From contig JALVRI010000503.1 of assembly GCA_027031325.1 (NCBI GenBank), positions 1 to 10,147 on the forward strand: 10,147 nucleotides of DNA, read 5' to 3'. Made by a program: the position numbers and the translations under genes. Shown one piece after another: positions 1 through 6,600 of the stretch (within the stretch, counting starts at the first letter, position 1; the number at the start of each line of letters is the position of its first letter). The notes below the pieces were generated by a model, which was given only the letters and a program-made list of their open reading frames with translations, was not told the origin of the DNA and searched no databases. The stretch comes from Desulfobacteraceae bacterium. Its GTDB lineage: Bacteria; Desulfobacterota; Desulfobacteria; Desulfobacterales; Desulfosarcinaceae.

Positions 1-54
1 GTAAACAGCCGGTGAGGCGGTTTTTTGGGGGCTTAACTTGCCGGAAGAGTTTTT

Positions 55-130
55 TGGCAGGCCAGGAGGGACTCGAACCCCCAACACCCGGATTTGGAGT
101 CCGGTGCTCTACCATTAGAGCTACTGGCCT
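55..130 (-). tRNA. tRNA-Trp (anticodon CCA), 3' CCA encoded
   Basis: The minus strand folds into a full cloverleaf. The acceptor stem AGGCCAG (124-130) pairs with CTGGCCT (59-65), followed by discriminator G at 58 and a genomically encoded CCA at 55-57. The anticodon stem CCGGA/TCCGG encloses loop CTCCAAA, giving anticodon CCA, which reads UGG. The T arm carries the standard TTCGAGT loop. The sequence strongly resembles bacterial tRNA-Trp as I remember it, with the same A1, G73 and CCGG anticodon stem. It lies 39 nt after tRNA-Ala on the same strand, with no terminator between them, so the pair is probably cotranscribed. Confidence 0.97.
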
Positions 131-169
131 GCAGGCGGTTGCGGTCTATGTGACCGGGTACTGTCTTTT

Positions 170-245
170 TGGTGGAGATGATGGGATTCGAACCCACGAC
201 CTTGGCGTTGCGAACGCCACGCTCTCCCAGCTGAGCTACATCCCC
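170..245 (-). tRNA. tRNA-Ala (anticodon CGC), 3' CCA encoded
   Basis: The minus strand gives acceptor stem GGGGATG (239-245) pairing with CATCTCC (174-180), including the G3:U70 wobble pair that is the alanine identity element. The discriminator is A at 173, followed by an encoded CCA at 170-172. The anticodon stem TGGCG/CGCCA encloses loop TTCGCAA, so the anticodon is CGC and reads the Ala codon GCG. The D arm (GCTC/GAGC) and T arm with loop TTCGAAT are regular. It is the promoter-proximal member of a two-tRNA unit ending in tRNA-Trp. Confidence 0.97.
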
Positions 246-262
246 GGATTTTTCGTCTGCCT

Positions 263-290
263 TCTATAGCAGATTTTTTCCAAAAAGCAA
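263..290 (-). promoter_or_regulatory. Candidate sigma-70-type promoter for the tRNA-Ala/tRNA-Trp unit
   Basis: On the minus strand TTGCTT (285-290) is followed after 16 bp by TATAGA (263-268), about 17 nt before the mature 5' end of tRNA-Ala at 245. The spacer is A-rich. The -35 match is only 3 of 6, so the call rests mainly on position and on the need for a promoter between the EI24-like gene and the tRNAs. Confidence 0.4.
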
Positions 291-302
291 AACAGGCATT
301 CT

Positions 303-354
303 CCCGGATTTTGGAGCTGGCGAGTTTGGCGAAAATGCGAGGCGGACGGCAGGC
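303..354 (-). repeat. Dispersed 52-bp repeat, copy A (downstream of the EI24-like gene)
   Basis: Read on the minus strand this copy begins GCCTGCCGTCC and ends CAAAATCCGGG. It matches 48 of 52 positions of the copy at 1309-1360, which lies on the plus strand, so the two form an inverted pair around the EI24-like gene. Copy A starts 29 nt after that gene's stop codon. It is also enclosed by 9-bp inverted arms, TCCCGGATT at 302-310 and AATCCGGGA at 374-382. No convincing coding capacity is seen in it, and it looks like a dispersed intergenic element. Confidence 0.75.
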
Positions 355-371
355 AAAGGCATTTGAAGTCC

Positions 372-386
372 ATAATCCGGGATTAT
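372..386. repeat. Perfect 7-bp palindrome over the EI24-like stop codon
   Basis: ATAATCC (372-378), a central G at 379, and GGATTAT (380-386) form a perfect inverted repeat covering the TAA stop of the EI24-like gene. In the gene's reading direction no U-tract follows, so it is not a classical intrinsic terminator. Half of it also pairs with 302-310 around repeat copy A, so it may belong to that element. Confidence 0.5.
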
Positions 387-1111
387 TGTTTTTGGCCCTG
401 CGAATATTCGAGGTACAACAAAGTTCCTCCCACGGGGGCCAGGCAGAGAAATACGATGTTGATCAAAGGTACAAGGAAAAGAAGCCCGAAACCGAGGTGG
501 GCCCAAAAATGGGTCCGGAAGAATTTCCAGCGCCGGGCAAAAGTTATCATCCGGCGAGCAGGTACCAGGTCGGTGTTTTCCCAGGCCAGGAAAGCCGCGG
601 CAACCACCGGCATGGCCAGGGTGGCAAGCGGTGCCAAAAAGGTCAGCCAGCCCATGAGCATGATAAAGAGTGAAATCAATACCGGTAAAATGGTTCTGGG
701 GATCTCCTGGATCACAAGCTGCCGGAAATACTTTCCAAAGGGAAGGTCTGTTTCGACGGGCGTGTAACCGGCGTCTTGTTCGGTGATCCGCGACATCAGG
801 TCCATGATGAAGATACTGAACAGCAACTGGGCCGCCAGGTATCCCAATACCGCCGCCAGGGCCGCCAACAACAGGGCCAGCAGCCAGGAGGCAAGATGCC
901 AGAGCCAGATTATCCAGGCATTTTCAGGTCTTGACCAGATCAGGGTCATTACCTGGTCATGGTAGACCAGGGCCAGGCCTAGACCCACGGCGGCAATGGC
1001 GGCTGTCAGAACAAGCCGCAGCAGCCCGAGGCCCAGTAATTTTGGTTTTTTCAGGGCCAGGAGCGTGCCTTTGAATGCGAAGCGCAGGCCGCTATAAAGT
1101 TCGCTGAGCAT
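383..1111 (-). CDS. EI24/CysZ-like integral membrane protein
   Basis: A 242-residue polytopic membrane protein. Hydrophobic stretches lie at about residues 25-50, 66-104, 140-175 and 203-226, separated by short loops. The C-terminal run PLINIVFLCLAPVGGT (215-230), followed by LLYLE, resembles the conserved end of the EI24 family (Pfam EI24, which includes the sulfate-uptake protein CysZ). Length is close to E. coli CysZ, about 253 residues. The ATG at 1111 is chosen because GAGG (1121-1124) sits 9 nt upstream; an in-frame TTG at 1165 would add 18 residues but has no ribosome site. The gene stands alone on this strand upstream of the tRNAs and has no sulfur-assimilation genes beside it, so a sulfate role is not supported by context. 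Many distant EI24 members have no assigned substrate. Confidence 0.82.
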   Translation of the reverse strand: MLSELYSGLRFAFKGTLLALKKPKLLGLGLLRLVLTAAIAAVGLGLALVYHDQVMTLIWSRPENAWIIWLWHLASWLLALLLAALAAVLGYLAAQLLFSIFIMDLMSRITEQDAGYTPVETDLPFGKYFRQLVIQEIPRTILPVLISLFIMLMGWLTFLAPLATLAMPVVAAAFLAWENTDLVPARRMITFARRWKFFRTHFWAHLGFGLLFLVPLINIVFLCLAPVGGTLLYLEYSQGQKQ

Positions 1112-1120
1112 GACAAGGTA

Positions 1121-1124
1121 CCTC
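1121..1124 (-). promoter_or_regulatory. Ribosome binding site deciding the EI24-like start
   Basis: GAGG on the minus strand lies 9 nt before ATG 1111. No comparable site precedes the upstream in-frame TTG at 1165, so the shorter reading frame is preferred. Confidence 0.6.
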
Positions 1125-1249
1125 GTGAAAGGACGGGTTGCTTTTCTATCCGGATGGCTTGGCAAATATGCTGGCTGGAGTCAACCTCCAACTTAGCAAC
1201 CTGTTAGACAAAACCGCCGGTCTGGCTTGGCCGATTGGAGCCGCAAGGG

Positions 1250-1347
1250 GCTGGCGATTTCACCGAATCTGCTTTGTTGTCGGGCAGTTGAAGTACTAGA
1301 GCAGGTCTGCCTGCCCTCCGCCTCGCATCTTCGGCAAACTCGCCAGC
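1250..1347. repeat. Large imperfect palindrome containing most of repeat copy B
   Basis: The left segment GCTGGCGATTTCACCGAA (1250-1267) pairs at 15 of 18 positions with the reverse complement of 1330-1347. GGGCAG (1282-1287) pairs perfectly with CTGCCC (1311-1316). The spacings between the paired blocks are 14 and 13 nt, so the element is symmetrical about roughly position 1299. It could form a long interrupted hairpin as RNA or single-stranded DNA. It sits in the 420-bp gap between the divergent EI24-like gene and the plus-strand operon, and no protein gene is supported in that gap. Confidence 0.6.
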
Positions 1348-1360
1348 TGCAAAATCCGGG
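1309..1360 (+). repeat. Dispersed 52-bp repeat, copy B (intergenic, divergent side)
   Basis: This begins GCCTGCCCTCC and ends CAAAATCCGGG, differing from copy A (303-354, minus strand) at only four positions. Here the repeat is the right arm of the larger palindrome at 1250-1347; copy A lacks the left arm. Similarity stops soon after the shared AAAATCCGGG on one side and at GCCTGCC on the other, which gives clear element borders. Confidence 0.75.
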
Positions 1361-1384
1361 TTTATCGTTTCGGTCAAACAAGGA

Positions 1385-1412
1385 TTGACAAGCACCTGGC
1401 TTTAAGTTTAGC
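1385..1412 (+). promoter_or_regulatory. Candidate promoter for the 1532-7791 operon
   Basis: A perfect -35 hexamer TTGACA (1385-1390) is followed after 16 bp by TTTAGC (1407-1412), a poor -10 match at 3 of 6. It lies about 120 nt before the first start codon of the operon. The strong -35 is suggestive, but the weak -10 keeps this tentative. Confidence 0.3.
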
Positions 1413-1436
1413 TCAAAGCAGAAACGGCCATTCAAA

Positions 1437-1483
1437 AAGGGGTGTCCCGGCAATAATCACGTCCTGCAAATGCCTCACCCCTT
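1437..1483. repeat. 8-bp inverted repeat in the operon leader
   Basis: AAGGGGTG (1437-1444) and CACCCCTT (1476-1483) are perfect inverted arms separated by 31 nt, lying 48 nt before the ATG at 1532. It could be a leader hairpin or a protein-binding site. There is no T-tract, so it is not an obvious terminator. Confidence 0.35.
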
Positions 1484-1531
1484 GGGGGACTCCGGCAGAA
1501 ATTAGCCCAACATTCAATGAAAGGATTTTCA

Positions 1532-1897
1532 ATGACGACTCCGAGCCAAGACGATCTGTTCGATTTTTCCATCGATACTACCAATCTCTATCGGGAAGAA
1601 TCGATTACCGACCTCAAAGCGGCCTCCATCCGGAGGCTGGTGCCCATCCTGGCCGACGGCAGTGATGACGCCGGTCGCAGCCAGATATTTATCGGCCATA
1701 CCCAGCTCATGTCCCCTGAGGGTCCCTTGCCGATCCAGGCCCGTCTGAAAGCAGAATCCCTGGCCGAGGCTTACGAGGAATTCCCAGGTGCCATGCGCCG
1801 GGCGCTGGAAGAAGTCATCCGCCAGGTGGAGCAGATGCGACAACAGCAACAAGCCCAGGCAAGGGATCAATCGCGAATAATCGTTCCCGGCCGTTGA
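1532..1897 (+). CDS. Small conserved protein of unknown function
   Basis: A 121-residue soluble, acidic protein with no signal peptide or membrane segment. The N-terminal third has an LYREE motif (19-23) followed by SITDLKAASIRRLVPI (24-39). The middle contains FIGHTQLMSPEGPLPIQA (53-70), and the C-terminal part (about 75-113) is a long charged helix with a QQQQ run (104-107). I remember similar proteins annotated only as 'cytoplasmic protein' in deltaproteobacteria, and no function can be given. The start is the ATG preceded by AAGGA at 1521-1525 with a 6-nt gap; the in-frame ATG at 1517 has no ribosome site. It is the first gene of the plus-strand set, with the next start 26 nt after its stop. 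Confidence 0.85.
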   Translation: MTTPSQDDLFDFSIDTTNLYREESITDLKAASIRRLVPILADGSDDAGRSQIFIGHTQLMSPEGPLPIQARLKAESLAEAYEEFPGAMRRALEEVIRQVEQMRQQQQAQARDQSRIIVPGR

Positions 1898-1911
1898 GTG
1901 GTGTAAGGCCA

Positions 1912-1917
1912 AAGGAG
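1912..1917 (+). promoter_or_regulatory. Ribosome binding site deciding the FAH-family start
   Basis: AAGGAG, with a 6-nt gap to ATG 1924, favours that start over an in-frame TTG at 1894 that would overlap the upstream stop codon and add ten residues. Confidence 0.6.
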
Positions 1918-1923
1918 CAGCTC

Positions 1924-2760
1924 ATGCGTTTGATCAGTTTCGGATCGGCTGGAGAGGAAAGACCTGGTTTACAGCGGCCCGACGGAATCATAGATCTGCG
2001 CAGGCACTTTCCTTCGATTCCTGATATCGGACCGGATTTTTTCACCGGAGGATGGCTGGAGAAGCTGGCCGATTTCAATGCGCCGGCAGAACCCTTCGAC
2101 GGCAGGCTTGGGCCCCCGGTGCTTTCACCGGCCAAGATCATCTGCCTTGGAAAGAATTTTGCGGCCCATGCCGATGAAGGTGGCTTTGACCTTCCGCAAC
2201 AACCCTTGCTCTTTTGCAAGACTCCCAACACCCTCAACGGGCCGTTTGATGACGTCCTGCTGCCTACCAGCTCCGGCCAGATCGACTGGGAAGTGGAGCT
2301 TGCGGTTGTGATTGGAAAGGCCGGCAAGCGGATATCCCCGTCCCAGGCCCTGCAACATGTGGCAGGCTATATGGTGATGAACGATGTTTCGGCCCGTCAG
2401 GCCCAGTTCAGCCAGAGCCAGTGGTTCAGGGGAAAATCTTTCGATACCTTCGCTCCCATGGGACCGGCCCTGGTCACTGCAGACGAAATCCAAGACCTTG
2501 GCAACCTGCGGCTTACGGCCAGGGTGAACGGAGTTTTGATGCAGGATGGCAATACGGCCGATATGATCTTTTCCATCCCGGAAATAATTTCCGATATAAG
2601 CCAGGACATAACCCTTTGGCCGGGAGATGTGATTTCGACCGGGACGCCGGCCGGGGTGGGGATTTTTCGCGATCCCCCGGTTACCCTCAAAGCCGGTGAC
2701 GTGGTTGAGTGCAGCATAGAATCGTTGGGCACCATCTGCAACCGTTTCGTGGCCGGGTAA
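1924..2760 (+). CDS. Fumarylacetoacetate hydrolase (FAH) family protein
   Basis: A 278-residue cytoplasmic enzyme of the FAH/HpcE/FAHD1 superfamily, whose metal-dependent members hydrolyse, decarboxylate or isomerise acylpyruvate- or oxalocrotonate-type beta-keto acids. The first 65 residues form a variable cap. The catalytic domain starts at KIICLGKNFAAHADE (71-85) and FCKTPNT (97-103). The metal ligands are expected to be E123 and E125 in DWEVELAVVIG (121-131) and D154 in NDVSARQ (153-159). Further family motifs are QWFRGKSFDTFAPMGP (166-181) and STGTPAGVG (238-246). All expected key residues are present, so it should be active. The exact substrate cannot be read from sequence, and no aromatic-degradation genes lie nearby. 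A broad metabolite-repair role, as proposed for FAHD1-type oxaloacetate decarboxylases, is as likely as a catabolic one. Confidence 0.93.
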   Translation: MRLISFGSAGEERPGLQRPDGIIDLRRHFPSIPDIGPDFFTGGWLEKLADFNAPAEPFDGRLGPPVLSPAKIICLGKNFAAHADEGGFDLPQQPLLFCKTPNTLNGPFDDVLLPTSSGQIDWEVELAVVIGKAGKRISPSQALQHVAGYMVMNDVSARQAQFSQSQWFRGKSFDTFAPMGPALVTADEIQDLGNLRLTARVNGVLMQDGNTADMIFSIPEIISDISQDITLWPGDVISTGTPAGVGIFRDPPVTLKAGDVVECSIESLGTICNRFVAG

Positions 2761-2791
2761 AACCGGTATGCAACAGCGAGGACCACAGGAG

Positions 2792-3697
2792 ATGGACCGC
2801 CGCCTGTTGGTTACCGGGGCCGGTGGTTTTCTGGGCTGGCAGCTTTGCCGCCAGGCCCGCAAGAAATGGCGGGTTTTTGGGATCTATCTGCGCAACCGGC
2901 CCCAGGTTTCCGGGATAGTTGCGGTAAAATGCGACCTGGCATCAGGCAGGGAGCTTGAGGCCCTTTTTGAATCCATCCGCCCGCAGGCAGTGGTTCATGC
3001 CGCTGCCGTCAGCCGCCCCGCAAGCTGCCGCCGGGACCCTGATTCCAGTTTCAAGATCAACGTGGAGGCCGCCGGACACCTGGCCGGGCTTTGCGCAGCC
3101 GCCGGCGTGCCCCTGGTTCACGTTTCCACCGATCTGGTTTTCGAAGGTTCCAAGGGACCTTACAAAGAAGATGACCCCCCATGCCCTCTGACCGTCTACG
3201 GCCGCCAAAAAGCCTTGGCCGAGAACCTGGTGCTCCGGCAATGGCCCCGGGCGGCCGTTTGCCGTCTGCCCCTGCTTTTTGGCTGGGCCCCTGGAAAGCG
3301 GGCCAACTTTACCATGGAGGTCATCGAGCGCCTTGCCGGTGGGCGACCTGTCCCTATGTTTGTCGACCAGTACCGCAGCCCCCTCGATACCAAAAGCGCG
3401 GCCCGGGGTTTGCTGAAATTCTTAGGAGCCTGGCAGGGACACCTCCACCTTGGCGGAGAGGTCCGTGTTTCACGTTACCGGATGGGCCTTATGATTGCAT
3501 CGCTCATGGGCTGCAGCCCTGACTTGGTCAATCCGGTAAGGATGGAAGATTTTCCGGGAGCGGAAAAACCGGTTTTCGACGTATCCCTCGACAGCAGGGC
3601 GGCTTTCAATGCCGGATTCAGGCCGGCGACCCTTGCAGAGGGTCTGCGGGAGACCATCGACGCTACCCTTGAAGCCATGGAAAGGACTGGAAAATGA
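2792..3697 (+). CDS. RmlD-like extended short-chain dehydrogenase/reductase (SDR)
   Basis: A 301-residue NAD(P)-dependent oxidoreductase of the extended SDR type, closest in character to RmlD (dTDP-4-dehydrorhamnose reductase). The dinucleotide-binding loop TGAGGFLG (8-15) opens the Rossmann fold. HAAAVSRP is the usual strand-4 region, STDLVFEG (112-119) supplies the catalytic Ser/Thr, and YGRQK (136-140) is the YxxxK active site. No rmlA, rmlB or rmlC gene is adjacent, so a rhamnose assignment is not justified; another nucleotide-sugar or small-molecule substrate is possible. The ATG at 2792 puts the Rossmann motif at the usual distance and has GAGG (2778-2781) 10 nt upstream. An ATG at 2768 would add eight residues but lacks a ribosome site. 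The stop overlaps the next start by 4 bp. Confidence 0.88.
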   Translation: MDRRLLVTGAGGFLGWQLCRQARKKWRVFGIYLRNRPQVSGIVAVKCDLASGRELEALFESIRPQAVVHAAAVSRPASCRRDPDSSFKINVEAAGHLAGLCAAAGVPLVHVSTDLVFEGSKGPYKEDDPPCPLTVYGRQKALAENLVLRQWPRAAVCRLPLLFGWAPGKRANFTMEVIERLAGGRPVPMFVDQYRSPLDTKSAARGLLKFLGAWQGHLHLGGEVRVSRYRMGLMIASLMGCSPDLVNPVRMEDFPGAEKPVFDVSLDSRAAFNAGFRPATLAEGLRETIDATLEAMERTGK

Positions 3698-6600
3698 AAT
3701 TTTTCAGGCGCTGGGTTTCCCTGTTTCTTTTGGCTATTACAAGCTTGCTTTTGGTTCAGGCGTACGCCTGGGCGGCCCCGGACCCGGGAGCGCCTCCGGA
3801 ACTGGACCGGTGGAAGCAGTGGGTTTTGTATTCCAGGCAAAAGCGGCTTTGTCCGCCCGACTTCGACAACGGGGGTGTTACCCGCTGCCAGTGGCCCTCG
3901 AGGTTAACCCTGGTTGTGGACCGCCGGGGGGCAAGGTTCGATCAGCAATGGCGCATCTTTGCTCCCGGTTGGGTTCGGCTGCCGGGGGAAAAGTACCTCT
4001 GGCCGGAAGCAGTCCAGGTCAATGGCAAGACCAGGCCTGTTCTGGAGCGCAATGGTTTTCCCTCCCTTTACCTGGAAACCGGATCTTATCGGGTAACCGG
4101 AAGGTTCGATTGGGATCGGGTGCCTGAGATGATCAAGGTACCGGCCCAGGTAGGACTGGTCAGCCTGGTTGTTGAAGGTAAAATGATCCCCCATCCGGTC
4201 CTCGACGACAAGCAGAACCTCTGGATCAGAAAGCGGGCTCCGGCGGGCCGCCAAGCCAGGGCCGGCATGCAGGCCTATGTTGTCCGGCTGGTAAGGGATA
4301 CCATCCCCATGCGCCTGATCACGGTCGTGGGCCTGGAGGTCTCCGGGCCGCCCCGGAAAGAGCTCTTAAAACCGCTCTTGCCGGAAAATGCGATCCCCAT
4401 GGCGCTGGATAGCGCTTTGCCCGTTCGTTTGGACAAGGCCGGGCGAATGGAGGTTCAACTCCGGCCGGGAAGCTGGCAGATCAGGATCGAGGCTCGTATG
4501 CCCGGACCGGTTTACAATCTGGCACCGCCGGGACTGCCTTACGGTGACGAAGTATGGGCTTTCGAGGCCCATCGCCGCCTGCGCTCGGTAAAGGTGGAAG
4601 GGGCCGCCCTGGTGGAACCGTCACGGACCCACCTGCCGGAAAACTGGCGCCGTTTCCCGGCCTACCTGATAACCAGGGGCAGCGCCCTGGTCTTCAAGCA
4701 GCTGAGAAGGGGCGCTTCCCGGCCGACCGCCGATCGGCTCCGGCTGGAACGGGACTGGTGGCTCGATTTCGATGGCAAGGGCTTTACCGTCCACGACCGG
4801 ATTGAAGGTCGTTTGAGCAGGCAATGGTCTCTGGCCATGAATCGGCCGGCAAAACTAGGCCGGGTGGCGGTCAGGGGGCAGGACAGGCTGATAACGGCCC
4901 ATGGACCCGAGGGCAAGGCAGGGGTCGAGCTGCGCCAGGGAAGCTTGCAGCTGGAGGCCGATGCCCGCCTGGAAGGCCGTTCTTCACGGCAGCCGGTCAC
5001 CTGGTGGGATCACGACTTCAACCGCGTTCGCGGCAGGCTGCACCTGCCGCCGGGCTGGCGCCTGCTGGCTACGGCCGGGGTGGACACCCCCCCGCCCACC
5101 TGGCTCAACCAATGGAACCTGCTGGCCTTTTTCGTTGTCCTGATCGTGGCCATAGCGGTTTTCAAGGCATGCGGTCCCGGCCCGGGTGTTCTTGCCCTGG
5201 TAACAATGATTCTTGTCTATCATGAACCGGGTGCTCCCCGGCTGGTATGGCTCCATCTGGTTGCGGCCATGGCCCTGAAAAAGAAAGTCGAAAGCGGCTT
5301 TTTGCGGCGCTTGGCCGCTGTCTGGATGGCAGGGGCGCTTTGCGTGCTTGCCATCCAGGGGGTCGTTTTCACCGTTGATCAACTGAAAAACGGTGTTTTT
5401 CCTCAACTTGACCACCCTTCCGGTATCCACGTGGGAGCAAAATGGAGCCCGCCGGGCGGTCCGGCCCAAGAGGCCATGCAGACCCGGCCGACTGCCGTGC
5501 CCGCAGTCCGAAGTTACAAAGAACAGGCAAAGTCCATCCAACAGGATCAAGTCAGGAAGCAGTACAGCCCCTTGCTGGATGAATACGACCCGGATGCCCT
5601 GATTCCGACCGGTCCCGGCCTGCCCGACTGGAAGTGGCAGACACTGCCCCTGGTGTGGAACGGGCCGGTTACCAGGAATCAGACCTTCCGGCTGTACTTG
5701 ATATCGCCTACTTTCAACTTGGCTTTGGCTGTTTTACGGGTGGCCTGCCTGGCATTGATGTTCTGGGCGGTGGTCAGACCTTCGAGGATCTGGAGCAGGT
5801 TGCAGCAGGCAACGGCCCTGGGTGTCATTGCCTCGATGATGATCCTCGTCCCGGTTGCCGTCCGGGCTGACGAAACAGGTTCGGAAGGGGAGTTTTCGGG
5901 ATTTCCTCCAGCTTACCTGCTCGAGGAATTTGAAAAGAGGCTGCTGGAGCCGCCGGACTGTCTTCCCAGGTGTGCCGACCTGTCAAGGATGGATATAACC
6001 GTGCGGGATCAGCGGCTTCAGGTTCTGCTCCAGGTACATGCTGCCGTGGATACGGCTGTTGCCCTGCCGGCCGCCCGCGGCCAATGGATGCCGCAACAGG
6101 TATTGGCCGATGGAGCAAGGATGGAGGCCCTTGGAAGTGACCGCAAGGGGCGGCTGTGGGCGGTGGTCTCCGCCGGCCGTCATACCATTGCCATGCTGGC
6201 CGATATAGAAGGGCTGGATACTATTCGATTGCCCTTGCCTTTAAAGCCTCATCTTACAACCGTCAGTGCACCGGGATGGAAAGTCGAGGGTCTCCAGGAG
6301 GGGGGGAAAGCGTCCGATGCCTTGATCCTGCAAAGGCCTGTTGAAGAAGAAGCGACCGGGGAAAAGGAAAAGTTTGCGGACGTCCTGAGCCCTTTTTTCA
6401 AGGTTACCCGTCACTTGCAACTGGGCCTGAACTGGAGAGTCGAAACCCGTGTTGAACGTTTGACGCCGGCCGTCCAGCCGGTAGTACTGAAAATTCCCCT
6501 GCTTGCCGGGGAGGCTGTCACAAGCGCAGCCATAGCCGTTACAAACGGTTTTGCCATGGTCCGGATGGGAGCCGGGCAGCAGAGAGCCGGTTTCAGGTCC

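Noticed and set aside
7..26. Possible plus-strand terminator, CCG/CGG stem followed by TTTTTT
   Set aside because: The stem is only three GC pairs plus two weak pairs, and any gene it would serve lies outside the window.
383..1111. Calling the EI24-like protein a sulfate transporter (cysZ)
   Set aside because: Family resemblance only; no sulfur-assimilation neighbours and the family is functionally broad.
1166..1200. Possible promoter for the EI24-like gene (TTGGAG, 17 bp, TATTTG on the minus strand)
   Set aside because: Both hexamers match consensus poorly and other equally weak pairs exist nearby, so no position can be favoured.
1193..1453. 86-codon minus-strand open frame in the gap between the EI24-like gene and the operon
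   Set aside because: It crosses the palindromic repeat, has a composition unlike a protein (Arg/Cys/Ser-rich, no domain), and shows no convincing ribosome site. The open frame reflects GC richness.
2125..2862. 245-codon minus-strand open frame
   Set aside because: It lies antisense to the FAH-family gene, which has all its family motifs, and its translation shows no recognisable domain.
2768..3697. Calling the SDR a dTDP-4-dehydrorhamnose reductase (rmlD)
   Set aside because: The fold and active site fit, but no other rhamnose-pathway genes are adjacent and substrate residues cannot be judged from this sequence alone.
4984..5550. 188-codon minus-strand open frame inside the giant gene
   Set aside because: It is antisense to a continuous 1365-codon frame with clear membrane segments. 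Antisense frames are expected at this GC content.
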